From: Sphingomonas kyeonggiensis
GTDB lineage: Bacteria > Pseudomonadota > Alphaproteobacteria > Sphingomonadales > Sphingomonadaceae
Length of the DNA: 64,000 bases
NCBI RefSeq assembly: GCF_030812785.1
Contig: NZ_JAUSTJ010000002.1
Span: forward strand, 372,001 to 436,000
Direction: 5' to 3'
In this document: positions 17,262 through 25,503 of the stretch, one piece after another
Layout of the letters: each line of letters begins with the position of its first letter
How positions within the stretch are numbered: the first letter of the stretch is position 1
Position numbers and translations under genes: made by a program
The notes under the pieces: model-generated
What the model was told of the DNA's origin: nothing
What the model saw: the letters and a program-made list of their open reading frames with translations, nothing else
The model's database searches: none

Positions 17262-17623
17262 CTGGTCCAGGTGAAGCTGAGGGTCGTGCGGTACCATTGC
17301 TCGGTCGCGCCGGGGCGCGGGAGCAGGTTGTTGCGCGCGAAGCCGGCGGCGAGCGCGGCGGCATATTGCTCGACCGAGGGGCAGGCGATGGCGCGCGGCA
17401 CGGTGGTGCGGATGCTGCCATTCTCGTCGACCAGCACCGCGACCGCGACTTCGAGCGTGCCGGGCTTGGGCGTGGCGCATCTGCGCAGCTTCACTTCACG
17501 CTGGACGAAGGCCTGCATGTCCGGCGTGACGATGGGAGGCGCGCGCCAGGGCAGGGGCGGCAGCGCATCCCAGTTGAGCGGCGATGTCTGCATCGCCGCG
17601 GCAAGAAGCAAAAATCCGCTCAC
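17258..17623 (-). CDS. Small secreted protein, TonB C-terminal-like
   Basis: The protein has 121 residues with a GTG start overlapping the dut stop by 4 bases (GTGA). A short hydrophobic start ([12 protein letters not shown]) suggests export. The later region ([20 protein letters not shown] ... [20 protein letters not shown]) has the shape of the TonB C-terminal or energy-transducer fold, but the match is weak and by eye. It is embedded between dut and moeB in the coupled operon. Its function is unknown. Confidence 0.65.
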   Translation of the reverse strand: MSGFLLLAAAMQTSPLNWDALPPLPWRAPPIVTPDMQAFVQREVKLRRCATPKPGTLEVAVAVLVDENGSIRTTVPRAIACPSVEQYAAALAAGFARNNLLPRPGATEQWYRTTLSFTWTR

Positions 17624-18066
17624 GTACCCGTCGATCCGAAGCCCCCGATGCCTCGCGCCGTTTCGTCGAGCGTCCCCACCTCCTCGAGCTCCGCGTGCTG
17701 GACCGGCGCGGGCACGAGTTGTGCGATACGGTCTCCGCGCGCGACGGTGAAGGCCGCGTCACCGAGATTGGCGAGGATCACCTTAACCTCGCCGCGATAG
17801 TCGCTGTCGATCGTGCCGGGGGTGTTGAGGCAGGTGATGCCGTGCTTGAGCGCGAGGCCCGAGCGCGGGCGGACCTGGACCTCGTAGCCGAGGGGAATCG
17901 CCATCGCGAAGCCGGTCGCCACCGCATGGCGAGCGCCGGGGGCGAGCACCACATCCTCGGCCGCGACCACGTCCATGCCGGCGGCGCCCGCGGTGGCATA
18001 GGCGGGGAGCGGCAGGCCCTCGCCATGCGGGAGGCGTTGCAGGGCGATACGGATCGGAGCGAGCAT
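17620..18066 (-). CDS. dut: Deoxyuridine 5'-triphosphate nucleotidohydrolase
   Basis: The protein has 148 residues, the normal trimeric dUTPase size. All five motifs are present: [34 protein letters not shown] with the catalytic Asp, RGDRIAQLV and [10 protein letters not shown]. It hydrolyses dUTP to dUMP, keeping uracil out of DNA and supplying dTMP synthesis. The ATG shares one base with the stop of the lipoprotein hydrolase (TGATG). Linkage to coaBC is widespread in bacteria. Confidence 0.96.
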   Translation of the reverse strand: MLAPIRIALQRLPHGEGLPLPAYATAGAAGMDVVAAEDVVLAPGARHAVATGFAMAIPLGYEVQVRPRSGLALKHGITCLNTPGTIDSDYRGEVKVILANLGDAAFTVARGDRIAQLVPAPVQHAELEEVGTLDETARGIGGFGSTGT

Positions 18067-18878
18067 CAGGACTTTCCAGGAAGGGCGGCGGCAAGGCGTT
18101 GGAGCGCGGAGATCACTTCGGGATCGCCGAGCAGCTCATGGTCCTTGCCGGGGATGATACGATAGTCGGTGGCGATGCCGCGCAGCGACAGCGCCTCGGC
18201 GAAGGTCCGCGAGAAGCGCACCGGCGTGGTCTTGTCGTCGGCGCCGACCAGCACCGCGGCACGCAGGCTGGGTGCCATGCCGCCGACCAGCTGTACGGGA
18301 TCGAGGCTGGTGACGGGGGCGTCCCAGAGCGGCGTCGGCGACACCTTCTTCATGTGCTTGCGCCACTCGGGCAGGGCGCAGGGGCAGGAGACGAGGACGA
18401 TGCCGTCGACCAGACCGGGATGCGTCGCGGCGAGATCGGCGGCGATCGCGGCACCGCCCGAATGGCCGACCAGCACGGTGCGGGCCAGGGCATAGCGGCG
18501 CTGGAGATGGCGGATCGTCGCGGCGACGGCGTTGATCCGGTCGGCGGTGTAATTGTCGCCGGTGGTCTCGCCACGCTCGCCGGGCGAGCGGTGGCCCTGC
18601 GGATCCTCGTAGCCGGGGCGCAGCAGCGCGACCGCGATGCTGTCCGGCACCGCTTCCGAGGCGGCGCGGGCAAAGGCGTAGTGATAGTCCGGCTTGGCCG
18701 CCGGCGAATCGCCGTGCAGCACGACGATCATCGTGCGGACCTGCTTGGCGGGCGTGTTGCCGAAGCTCTGGCTGTACAGGCTGTTGGCCGGCGCGGGCGG
18801 CTCGGCGGGGGTGCCGGTGCGCGGCGTGCAGGCGGCGAGGCTTGCGCCGAGCAGCAGCAGCGCGAGGCTAGAGCGCAT
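18066..18878 (-). CDS. Alpha/beta-hydrolase lipoprotein
   Basis: The protein has 270 residues. The lipoprotein signal is [17 protein letters not shown], with Cys at about residue 17. The alpha/beta-hydrolase core has the nucleophile elbow VGHSGGAA, an upstream oxyanion strand IVVLHGDSP, an acid in [11 protein letters not shown] and a late His in PGKDHELLG. It is therefore probably an envelope esterase or peptidase. The ATG is 11 bases inside the end of coaBC and the stop touches dut, so a lipoprotein has been placed within a core metabolic operon. The substrate is unknown. Confidence 0.82.
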   Translation of the reverse strand: MRSSLALLLLGASLAACTPRTGTPAEPPAPANSLYSQSFGNTPAKQVRTMIVVLHGDSPAAKPDYHYAFARAASEAVPDSIAVALLRPGYEDPQGHRSPGERGETTGDNYTADRINAVAATIRHLQRRYALARTVLVGHSGGAAIAADLAATHPGLVDGIVLVSCPCALPEWRKHMKKVSPTPLWDAPVTSLDPVQLVGGMAPSLRAAVLVGADDKTTPVRFSRTFAEALSLRGIATDYRIIPGKDHELLGDPEVISALQRLAAALPGKS

Positions 18879-20109
18879 CGGCGATACGCTCCGCCAGCCG
18901 GCGGGCGACGTCTTGCTTGGGCAGTCTTTCCCAGTGTTCGACACCGTCGGCGGTGACGAGATGGATGGCATTGGCTTCACCGCCCATCACATCGCCCGAA
19001 ACATCGTTGGCGACAATCCAGTCCGCGCCCTTGCGAGTCCTTTTCGCGACGGCATGATCGACGACCTGCTCGGTTTCCGCGGCGAAGCCCACGACGAGCC
19101 CCGGCCGGCGCGGGCTGGCGGCGAGCATGGCGAGGATGTCGGGATTCTCGGACAGGTGGAGCGTGGGCGGGGCGCCGCCTTCCTTCTTGAGCTTCTGCGC
19201 GGCCGCCTCGACATGCCAGTCGCCGACCGCGGCGACCATCACCGCGGCATCGGCGGGCAGCGCCTGGGCGACGGCATTGGCCATGTCCTGCGCGGTCTCG
19301 ACATCGATGCGGGTGACGCCCGGCGGGGTGGCGAGGGTGACGGGGCCGGAGACGAGCGTGACGCGGGCGCCCAGCGCGGCGAGCGCGCCGGCAATGGCAT
19401 AGCCCTGTTTCCCCGAGGAACGGTTGGCGATGTAGCGCACCGGGTCGATCGGCTCATGGGTGGGGCCGGCGGTGACGAGGATGTGCTTGCCGGTGAGAGT
19501 TCCCCTTCCGCTTGCGGGAGGGGTTAGGGGAGGGGCTGTCGTGACGGTGGTATGGGCGGCCACGCCTTCCCCCGACCCCTCCCACAAATTCTGGATCGCC
19601 CGCAGGATCGCCTCGGGCTCGGGCAGGCGGCCGGGGCCGTATTCGCCGCAGGCCATCGGGCCCTCGTCGGGCTCGAGGATCGTCACTCCGTCGCCGCGCA
19701 GCGTGGCGACGTTGCGGCGGGTGGCGGTGTGCTGCCACATGCGCACGTTCATCGCGGGGGCGGCGAGCACCGGCTTGTCGGTGGCGAGCAGCAGGGTGGT
19801 GGCGAGATCGTCGGCGATGCCGGCGGCCATCTTGGCCAGCAGGTCGGCAGTGGCGGGGGCGACCACGACCAGATCGGCCTCGCGGCTGAGCTGGATATGG
19901 CCCATCTCGGCCTCGTCCTTGAGATCGAAGAGGTTGGTGTAGACCTGGTTCTCGCTCAGGGCCGCCAGCGTCATCGGGGTGACGAAATGCTGGCCGCCGG
20001 CGGTCAGCACGCACTTCACTTCGATCCCGGCCTTGCGGCACAGGCGGATCAGCTCGCACGCCTTGTAGGCAGCGATGCCGCCGCCGACGATCAGGAGGAT
20101 CTTCTTCAT
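18868..20109 (-). CDS. coaBC: Phosphopantothenoylcysteine synthetase/decarboxylase, bifunctional
   Basis: The protein has 413 residues. The N-terminal flavin-dependent decarboxylase has IVGGGIAAYKACELIR, the His in GHIQLS, APAMNVRMW and ACGEYGPGRLPEP. The C-terminal CTP-dependent synthetase has TAGPTHEPIDPVRYIANRSS and AAVGDWHVEAAAQKLKK. Together they convert 4'-phosphopantothenate to 4'-phosphopantetheine for CoA. The linker at about residues 176-204 is encoded by a REPIN-like repeat read in frame; the same repeat is intergenic at 22757-22857. The ATG overlaps the upstream membrane-protein stop by 4 bases. Confidence 0.95.
   Translation of the reverse strand: MKKILLIVGGGIAAYKACELIRLCRKAGIEVKCVLTAGGQHFVTPMTLAALSENQVYTNLFDLKDEAEMGHIQLSREADLVVVAPATADLLAKMAAGIADDLATTLLLATDKPVLAAPAMNVRMWQHTATRRNVATLRGDGVTILEPDEGPMACGEYGPGRLPEPEAILRAIQNLWEGSGEGVAAHTTVTTAPPLTPPASGRGTLTGKHILVTAGPTHEPIDPVRYIANRSSGKQGYAIAGALAALGARVTLVSGPVTLATPPGVTRIDVETAQDMANAVAQALPADAAVMVAAVGDWHVEAAAQKLKKEGGAPPTLHLSENPDILAMLAASPRRPGLVVGFAAETEQVVDHAVAKRTRKGADWIVANDVSGDVMGGEANAIHLVTADGVEHWERLPKQDVARRLAERIADAL
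19500..19584. repeat. REPIN-like repeat inside coaBC
   Basis: The left arm CCCCTTCCGCTTGCGGGAGG..., followed by GGTTAGGGGAGGG and ending CCTTCCCCCGACCCCTCCCA, matches the intergenic element at 22757-22857 but lacks the outer part of its right arm. It lies wholly within the coding region and keeps the frame, encoding the stretch between WEGSGEG and SGRGTLTGK. Confidence 0.8.
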
Positions 20110-21221
20110 CGTGTGACCTTTGTCACGGTGATCCTGCGCCTGTCGAGCGCCTGGCGGAACAGGTCGCGCAGGACGTCGGGCACGAAGGCGAGGCCGATCA
20201 GCGAGAGCGGGGCGACCATCAATGCCCAATAGAAGGTATCGGGCCGCGCGAACAGGCCGAGCGCGACGCCATAGGCGGCGAGGGTGAGGAAGACGCGGCC
20301 CGCGGCCTGGTCGCGCCAGCCCGCCCAGCCGAACAGCGCGAGGGTAAAGAGCAGCACCGCCAGCGCCATCGGGAAGAGCTGGAGCGCGCTCGACAGCACC
20401 ATCGCCTTGGCGAAGAAGCCATAGCCGTGCAGCCCCGCCCAACCGGGCGAGACGGGATCGGCGGCATTGGTGACCTGGCCGACGGCATGGGCGTGGAAGC
20501 CGAGCGCGACGGCGAGACAGGCCAGCGCGACCGCCCAGCCGATCGCCTCGCGGCGCTGGCCCTCGAACCAGGCGGTGGCGAGCATGACCAGGGCGAACAG
20601 CGCGGCGGTCTCGCGGATCAGCATGGCGATCAGCGCGATGCCGACCGCCTCGATCCAGCGGCCGGGCCGGCGGATGCCGAGGGCGAGGGCGACGAGCAGG
20701 CCCGCCCAAATCTCGTGGAACGCCCAGAGATCGGGCTGGACGAAGGCCATCAGCCCGCCGGCGAGCAAGGTGAGGCCGATCGCCACCGGCGGCCAGCGCG
20801 TCATCCCCTTGCGCAGCTTCATCGCCCAGACGGCGAAGACCGAGGCGACCAGGGCATAGAGCAGGCCAAGGATAGCCAGGCGCGGGAGGTGCGCCTCGAG
20901 CGTGGCCAGGCCGGGCAAGCGGAAGGTGACGAAGGGGCGCAGCGGATAATTGCCGGCACGCAGCGCGTCGGCGGTGACGGCATAGTAATTGCCGCCATGC
21001 GCGACGCCGGCGACGATGCTCTCATAGAGGACGACGTCGCTCTGGTCGTCGGCGCGCTTGGCCGGATCGCCGCTCACCGAGGGCGGGCCGGCGGTGACCA
21101 AAGCGGTCAGCGAGAGCAGCAGGAACAGGCCGAGAAGGGCGAGCGCGATCCGGGCACGGCCGCGGTTCAGCGCAGCGAAGCGCGTCGGCTCGGCCAGCCA
21201 CTGGACCGCGGGCAGCTTCAC
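20106..21221 (-). CDS. Polytopic membrane protein, glycosyltransferase-C-like, function unknown
   Basis: The protein has 371 residues with about eight to ten membrane helices. The start is GTG, overlapping the ubiB stop by 4 bases (GTGA). After the first helix is a loop with RADDQSDVVLYESIVAGVAHGG... and ALRAGNYPLRPFVTFRLPG, which resembles periplasmic loops of GT-C type membrane glycosyltransferases or sphingomonad integral proteins. No catalytic motif can be named. Position between ubiB and coaBC, with overlaps at both ends, shows coupled expression. Confidence 0.75.
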   Translation of the reverse strand: MKLPAVQWLAEPTRFAALNRGRARIALALLGLFLLLSLTALVTAGPPSVSGDPAKRADDQSDVVLYESIVAGVAHGGNYYAVTADALRAGNYPLRPFVTFRLPGLATLEAHLPRLAILGLLYALVASVFAVWAMKLRKGMTRWPPVAIGLTLLAGGLMAFVQPDLWAFHEIWAGLLVALALGIRRPGRWIEAVGIALIAMLIRETAALFALVMLATAWFEGQRREAIGWAVALACLAVALGFHAHAVGQVTNAADPVSPGWAGLHGYGFFAKAMVLSSALQLFPMALAVLLFTLALFGWAGWRDQAAGRVFLTLAAYGVALGLFARPDTFYWALMVAPLSLIGLAFVPDVLRDLFRQALDRRRITVTKVTR

Positions 21222-22753
21222 GACAGCAAATACATCATGATCGCCGCGCCGACCGCGCCCGAGAGCACCGCCACCGCCGCATAGCGCCAGCCGCCGACGA
21301 CGCGGATCCGCTCGATCTCCTTGAGCGGCGGCGCGGGCGGGGCGCCCCCGGGGGCGGGGAAGCGCAGCTCGATGTTGCGGATCAGGTCGGGCAGGCGGGC
21401 AAGCGTGCGGATATCCTCGACCAGCCGGTCGGCGATCTTGGCCTCGGGGCCGAGCTCGGTGCGGATCCATTCGCGCACGAACGGGGCCGAGACGTCCCAC
21501 AGATTGATGTCGGGATCGAGCGTGCGCGCCACACCCTCGACCATCACCATCGTCTTCTGGAGCAGCAGGAGGTGCGGCTGGGTCTGCATGTCGAAGTCGC
21601 GCGTGATCGAGAACAGGCCGTCGAGCATCGCGCCCATCGACATGTCCTTGACCGGCAGGCCGCGCATCGGCTCGCCCACGGCACGCAGCGCGGTGGCGAA
21701 CTCGGCGACATTGTGGTGCGGCGGGACATAGCCCGCCTCGAAATGGATCTCGGCGACGCGCTTGTAGTTGCCGGTGATCAGCCCGTAGAGGATCTCGGCG
21801 AGCCAGACGCGGGCGCGCCGGTCGATCCGTCCCATGATGCCGAAGTCGATCGCGGCGATGCGGCCGTCGGGGAGCGCGAACAAATTCCCCTGGTGCATGT
21901 CGGCATGGAAGAAGCCCTCAGCAATCGCCTGGCGCAGGAACGCCTTGATCAGCCGGCTGGCGAGGAGGCTCGGGTCATGGCCGGCGGCGACGATGCGGTC
22001 GCGGTGCGAGAGCTTGATGCCGTCGATCCACTCGAGCGTCATCACCTTGCCGGTGGTGCGCTGCCAGTCGATCTGCGGGACCATGAAGTCCGGCTCGGCC
22101 TGCATGCCCTCGGCCAGCTCCGAGGCGGAGGCGGCTTCGCGGCGCAAGTCGAGCTCGCGCGCGGTCCAGCGCTTGAACGTCTCGATCACCAGGCGCGGGC
22201 GCAGGCGCGAGGCCTCACCACCCATCGCCTCGACCTGGGCGGCGGCCCATTCATAGGTGTCGATCGCCTTGGCGAACTCGGTCTCGATGCCCGGGCGCAG
22301 CACCTTCACCGCGACCTGGCGGCCGTCGGTGGTGACCGCGCGGTGGACCTGCGCGATCGAGGCGGCGCCGACGGGATGCTCGTCGAACTCGGCGAAGAAG
22401 GTCTCGAGCGGGCGGCCGAAGCTGCCCTCGATCCGCTGGCGGATCACCGGGAAGGGGAGCGGCGGCAGCGCGTCCTGCAGGCGGAGCAGGTCATGTGCGG
22501 CCTCGTCGCCGACCAGGTCGGGGCGAGTGGCGAGCGTCTGGCCGAGCTTGATCGCGGCGGGGCCGATCGCCTGGAAGGCATCGGCATAATGCGGAACCCT
22601 GGGCACGCGCGCGCCGAAGCGGGCGATGCGCGCCACGCGGCGCACGGGCCTGGGCGTGTGCGGATCCTGCTCGATACCGCGCAGCGCGCCGTGGCGCGCG
22701 AGGATGCGGCCCCATTTGAGCAGGCGCCAGAGGTGGATGGCGGGGGCGGTCAC
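21218..22753 (-). CDS. ubiB: UbiB atypical protein kinase-like factor for ubiquinone synthesis
   Basis: The protein has 511 residues. ABC1/ADCK family: the KxGQ block AAIKLGQTLATRPDLVG, the alanine-rich loop PVGAASIAQVHRA in place of a glycine loop, VAVKVLRPGIE, and the catalytic and metal motifs HADMHQGNL and IDFGIMG. Two C-terminal hydrophobic segments anchor it to the inner membrane. It is needed for aerobic ubiquinone synthesis. The start is GTG; its ribosome binding sequence AAGGGGAACAG is the end of the neighbouring REPIN-like element. It forms an operon with ubiE upstream and coaBC downstream. Confidence 0.94.
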   Translation of the reverse strand: MTAPAIHLWRLLKWGRILARHGALRGIEQDPHTPRPVRRVARIARFGARVPRVPHYADAFQAIGPAAIKLGQTLATRPDLVGDEAAHDLLRLQDALPPLPFPVIRQRIEGSFGRPLETFFAEFDEHPVGAASIAQVHRAVTTDGRQVAVKVLRPGIETEFAKAIDTYEWAAAQVEAMGGEASRLRPRLVIETFKRWTARELDLRREAASASELAEGMQAEPDFMVPQIDWQRTTGKVMTLEWIDGIKLSHRDRIVAAGHDPSLLASRLIKAFLRQAIAEGFFHADMHQGNLFALPDGRIAAIDFGIMGRIDRRARVWLAEILYGLITGNYKRVAEIHFEAGYVPPHHNVAEFATALRAVGEPMRGLPVKDMSMGAMLDGLFSITRDFDMQTQPHLLLLQKTMVMVEGVARTLDPDINLWDVSAPFVREWIRTELGPEAKIADRLVEDIRTLARLPDLIRNIELRFPAPGGAPPAPPLKEIERIRVVGGWRYAAVAVLSGAVGAAIMMYLLS

Positions 22754-22756
22754 CTG

Positions 22757-22857
22757 TTCCCCTTCCGCTTGCGGGAGGGGCTAGGGGAGGGGAAGCAATG
22801 ACGGGCCGGGCTTTTTCTCAGGCCCTCCCCCGACCCCTCCCGCAAGCGGAAGGGGAG
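22757..22857. repeat. REPIN-like inverted repeat between ubiE and ubiB
   Basis: Two perfect 22-base inverted arms lie at 22759-22780 and 22834-22855, each made from CCCCTTCCGCTTGCGGGAGG plus GG or its complement. An inner GGGCTAGGGGAGGGG / GGCCCTCCCCCGACCCC pair strengthens the fold. A shortened copy lies inside coaBC. The left end supplies the AAGGGG that serves as the ubiB ribosome binding site. Confidence 0.85.
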
Positions 22858-22874
22858 CAGAAGAAGAGAAGCCA

Positions 22875-23606
22875 TCAAATCTTCCAGCCCGAATGGATCG
22901 CGACCAGCCCGCCGAGCAGCGGCTCGACCTTGGTCTGGGTGAAGCCGGCCTCGCGGATCATCCGCTCGAACTCGGGCATCTTCGGGAAGCGGCGGATCGA
23001 TTCGATCAGGTAGCGATAGCTGTCCGCATCGCCCGCCAGCATCTGGCCGAGCTTGGGGACGAGCTTGTGCGAATAGGCGTCGTACACCTCGGCGAAGCCC
23101 GGCCATTGGGTGGTCGAGAACTCCAGCACGAACAGCCGGCCGCCGCGCTTCAATACGCGGTGCGCCTCGCGGAGCGCCTTGGGGATGTCGGTGACGTTCC
23201 GGATGCCGAAGGCGATGGTGTAGGCGTCGAAGAACTTGTCGGGCCATTGCAGCGTCTCGGCATTGGCCTCGCTCCACACCAGCCCGTCGATCCCGCGCTC
23301 GGCGGCGCGCTCGACGCCGACGGCGAGCATCTCGGGATTGATGTCGGCGACGGTGATCGCCGCGCCCGAAGGGGCCATGCGGAAGGCGATGTCGCCGGTG
23401 CCGCCGGCCATGTCGAGGATATGCTCGCCTTCGCGTGGCTTCACCCGGCGGACGAACTTGTCCTTCCACAGGCGGTGCAGGCCGCCCGACATGGCATCGT
23501 TCATCAGGTCGTATTTGGCCGCGACGCTGGAGAAGACCTCGCCGACGCGGCGGGTCTTTTCCTCGGGGGCCACGTCTTCGTAGCCGAAGGAGACGGTGTC
23601 GGTCAT
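22875..23606 (-). CDS. ubiE: Demethylmenaquinone/2-methoxy-6-polyprenyl-1,4-benzoquinol methyltransferase
   Basis: The protein has 243 residues. SAM-dependent C-methyltransferase of ubiquinone biosynthesis. The N-terminal YDLMNDAMSGGLHRLWKD and LDMAGGTGDIAFRMA (motif I) are diagnostic, with AFGIRNVTD and RVLKRGGRLFVLEFS later. The ATG at 23606 is chosen because MTDTVSFGYEDV is the usual family start; the frame continues upstream through a REP element and is not coding there. It begins the ubiE-ubiB-coaBC-dut-moeB operon. Confidence 0.95.
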   Translation of the reverse strand: MTDTVSFGYEDVAPEEKTRRVGEVFSSVAAKYDLMNDAMSGGLHRLWKDKFVRRVKPREGEHILDMAGGTGDIAFRMAPSGAAITVADINPEMLAVGVERAAERGIDGLVWSEANAETLQWPDKFFDAYTIAFGIRNVTDIPKALREAHRVLKRGGRLFVLEFSTTQWPGFAEVYDAYSHKLVPKLGQMLAGDADSYRYLIESIRRFPKMPEFERMIREAGFTQTKVEPLLGGLVAIHSGWKI

Positions 23607-23655
23607 GCGAGCGGCTCTAGCGTTGGAAATTTCCCACGTCATCGCCTTTAAACTC

Positions 23656-23736
23656 GTCATCCCCGCGAAGGCGGGGATCCAGGGTAACAGAGCCATGTCC
23701 TTGGTGACTCTGGATCCCCACCTTCGCGGGGATGAC
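23656..23736. repeat. REP-like inverted repeat pair
   Basis: GTCATCCCCGCGAAGGCGGG followed by GATCCAGG pairs with CTGGATCCCCACC...TTCGCGGGGATGAC. It lies in the shared upstream region of ubiE and mutM. One of ten loci of this family in the window. Confidence 0.85.
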
Positions 23737-23790
23737 GGAGGGGAAGGGCGGGGGATGACGAAGCGGGGCTTGGCGCGTTAGGGAAGCGCC

Positions 23791-24600
23791 ATGCCAGAAC
23801 TCCCCGAAGTAGAGACCACCGTCCGCGGGCTGGAGCCCGTGCTCAAGGGCGAGACGATCACGCGCGTCACCCTGCACCGCGGCGATTTGCGCCGGCCCTT
23901 TCCGGAGGGATTGGGCCAGCGGCTGACCGGCGCGACCGTGACAGCCATGGGCCGGCGGGCGAAATACGGGCTGATCGAGACGAATCGCGGCGACACGCTG
24001 ATCTTCCATCTCGGCATGTCCGGGCGCTGGCGGATCGATCCGGGCGAGATCGGCAAGCATGATCATATGGTGCTGGAGACGCAGCATCACCGGCTGGCGC
24101 TCAACGATCCGCGGCGATTCGGCTCGGTCGACCTGGTGCCGACCGCCGAGCTGGCCGCCTGGCCGTCCTTCGTCGCGCTGGGGCCTGAGCCGCTGGGGCC
24201 GGACTTCAACGCCGCGCATCTCGCGCGGATGTTCAAGGACCGAGTGGCGCCGGTGAAGGCGCTGCTGCTCGACCAGCGCGTGGTGGCGGGGCTGGGCAAC
24301 ATCTATGTGTGCGAGGCGCTCTATATCGCGCGCATCTCGCCGGTCCGGGAAGCCGGAACGATCAGCAGGGCACGGCTGGAGAAATTGGTCATGGCGATTC
24401 GCGACGTGCTGGAGAGCGCGATCGCGGCCGGCGGCTCGACGATTCGCGATTATGCGCAGCCCGACGGCGAGCTTGGCTATTTCGCCAAGGAATGGCGGGT
24501 CTATGGGCGGGAAGGCGAGCCGTGCGGTTGTGGCGGGCTGGTCGAGCGGCGTGTCGATTCGGGCAGGTCGACCTTCTGGTGCCCGCGGTGCCAGAAATGA
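23791..24600 (+). CDS. mutM: Formamidopyrimidine-DNA glycosylase
   Basis: The protein has 269 residues, the normal size. It removes 8-oxoguanine and formamidopyrimidines. N-terminal MPELPEVETTVRGL carries the catalytic Pro2 and Glu3. LALNDPRRFGSV, VAGLGNIYVCEAL and the C-terminal zinc finger (CGCGG...CPRCQ) are all present. It diverges from ubiE across a REP element and precedes rpsT and dnaA, a common alphaproteobacterial order. Confidence 0.96.
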   Translation: MPELPEVETTVRGLEPVLKGETITRVTLHRGDLRRPFPEGLGQRLTGATVTAMGRRAKYGLIETNRGDTLIFHLGMSGRWRIDPGEIGKHDHMVLETQHHRLALNDPRRFGSVDLVPTAELAAWPSFVALGPEPLGPDFNAAHLARMFKDRVAPVKALLLDQRVVAGLGNIYVCEALYIARISPVREAGTISRARLEKLVMAIRDVLESAIAAGGSTIRDYAQPDGELGYFAKEWRVYGREGEPCGCGGLVERRVDSGRSTFWCPRCQK

Positions 24601-24610
24601 AAGGGAGCCG

Positions 24611-24690
24611 TCATCCCGGCGAAAGCCGGGATCTCGTGCGGCTCCTGCCCCGCGCCTTCGCCTGAGATCCCGGCTTTCGCCGGGATGACG
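24611..24690. repeat. REP-like inverted repeat pair
   Basis: GTCATCCCGGCGAAAGCCGG then GATCTC pairs with GAGATC then CCGGCTTTCGCCGGGATGAC. The 80-base element lies directly after mutM and may help end its transcript. Confidence 0.85.
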
Positions 24691-24719
24691 GACTTGGCTC
24701 GGGATGCGCGCAAGACGGT

Positions 24720-24748
24720 TGACCCGAATCACCTGTGGGGTTAAGGGG
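24720..24748 (+). promoter_or_regulatory. Tentative rpsT promoter
   Basis: TTGACC at 24720-24725 and TAAGGG at 24743-24748 are 17 bases apart, about 70 bases before the rpsT ATG. The -10 is poor. A GANTC site (GAATC) lies just after the -35. Confidence 0.3.
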
Positions 24749-24815
24749 CCCGTCTTTCCGGGCGTGGCGGCATGTTCCCCGCGCCCTAAACATTTCGAGC
24801 TAGGAACGACACGGC

Positions 24816-25079
24816 ATGGCGAATACGCCGCAAGCGAAGAAGCGTATCCGGCGCAATGCGCGCCGCGCGGAGATCAACGGCACCCGCGTGAGCCGTATCC
24901 GCACCTTCGTGAAGAAGGTCGAGTCGGCCCTTGAGGCCGGCGACAAGACTGCGGCTGCTGCCGCGCTCGCCGCTGCGCAGCCGGAAATGGCCCGCGGCGT
25001 TGCCAAGGGCGTGCTTCACAAGAATACGGCTTCGCGCAAGTTCGCGCGTCTGAACAAGCGCGTCGAAGCGCTGGCATAA
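24816..25079 (+). CDS. rpsT: 30S ribosomal protein S20
   Basis: The protein has 87 residues, lysine- and arginine-rich. [20 protein letters not shown] and the later [14 protein letters not shown] are diagnostic of S20, which binds 16S rRNA early in 30S assembly. It stands between mutM and dnaA on the same strand and is followed by a strong terminator, so dnaA is transcribed separately. Confidence 0.97.
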   Translation: MANTPQAKKRIRRNARRAEINGTRVSRIRTFVKKVESALEAGDKTAAAAALAAAQPEMARGVAKGVLHKNTASRKFARLNKRVEALA

Positions 25080-25101
25080 CCGTAACTTTTCCGTAACAAA
25101 G

Positions 25102-25132
25102 CCCCGCGGGACCCCGGTTCCGCGGGGTTTTT
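25102..25132 (+). terminator. Intrinsic terminator of rpsT
   Basis: CCCCGCGG (25102-25109) and CCGCGGGG (25120-25127) form the stem, followed by TTTTTG. It lies 22 bases after the rpsT stop. Confidence 0.9.
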
Positions 25133-25503
25133 GTCGTGTCCGAAAGGGCTTGCGGAACGAATCGTGGTTAGTGTTCTGGAACCCTGAGATTCGCGCGAGT
25201 CGCAGTGTCTTGGACTTGCAATAATCTGAAGAAGCCAGTGTTTTCATGGGTTTGTTAGATAGTGCCCACGGTTTTCCGTGGGTTACGGCGAGTCAACAAA
25301 ACTATTTCAGTATCTTTACAGCCGACCCCCTTGATCGACTCAGAAAGGGGTTCCTAAAACAGACCTCCCAGGCGAGCTCTCGCCGGGGTGTTAGCGAAGC
25401 CCTCTACACAGGGACCGGGGATGTCCGGTGTCGGGGGGCCTCTTGTCGGATTGAATTGGCGCGCGGGATGCAGCTGCTTCCCGCGAAGGAGGGGTGCGTC
25501 AGG
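25133..25503 (+). promoter_or_regulatory. dnaA leader with GANTC cluster and hairpin
   Basis: This 371-base leader, with the first codons of dnaA, contains six GANTC sites (25159, 25188, 25197, 25290, 25337 and 25506), the CcrM methylation motif of alphaproteobacteria. A hairpin CCCACGG-TTTT-CCGTGGG is at 25265-25282. No TTATCCACA-type DnaA box was found, so an origin here is not supported. AGGAGGGG at 25487-25494 is the dnaA ribosome binding site. Confidence 0.6.

Noticed and set aside
25080..25503. Chromosome origin beside dnaA
   Set aside because: No cluster of TTATCCACA-like DnaA boxes and no AT-rich unwinding element was found, and in alphaproteobacteria the origin is often elsewhere.
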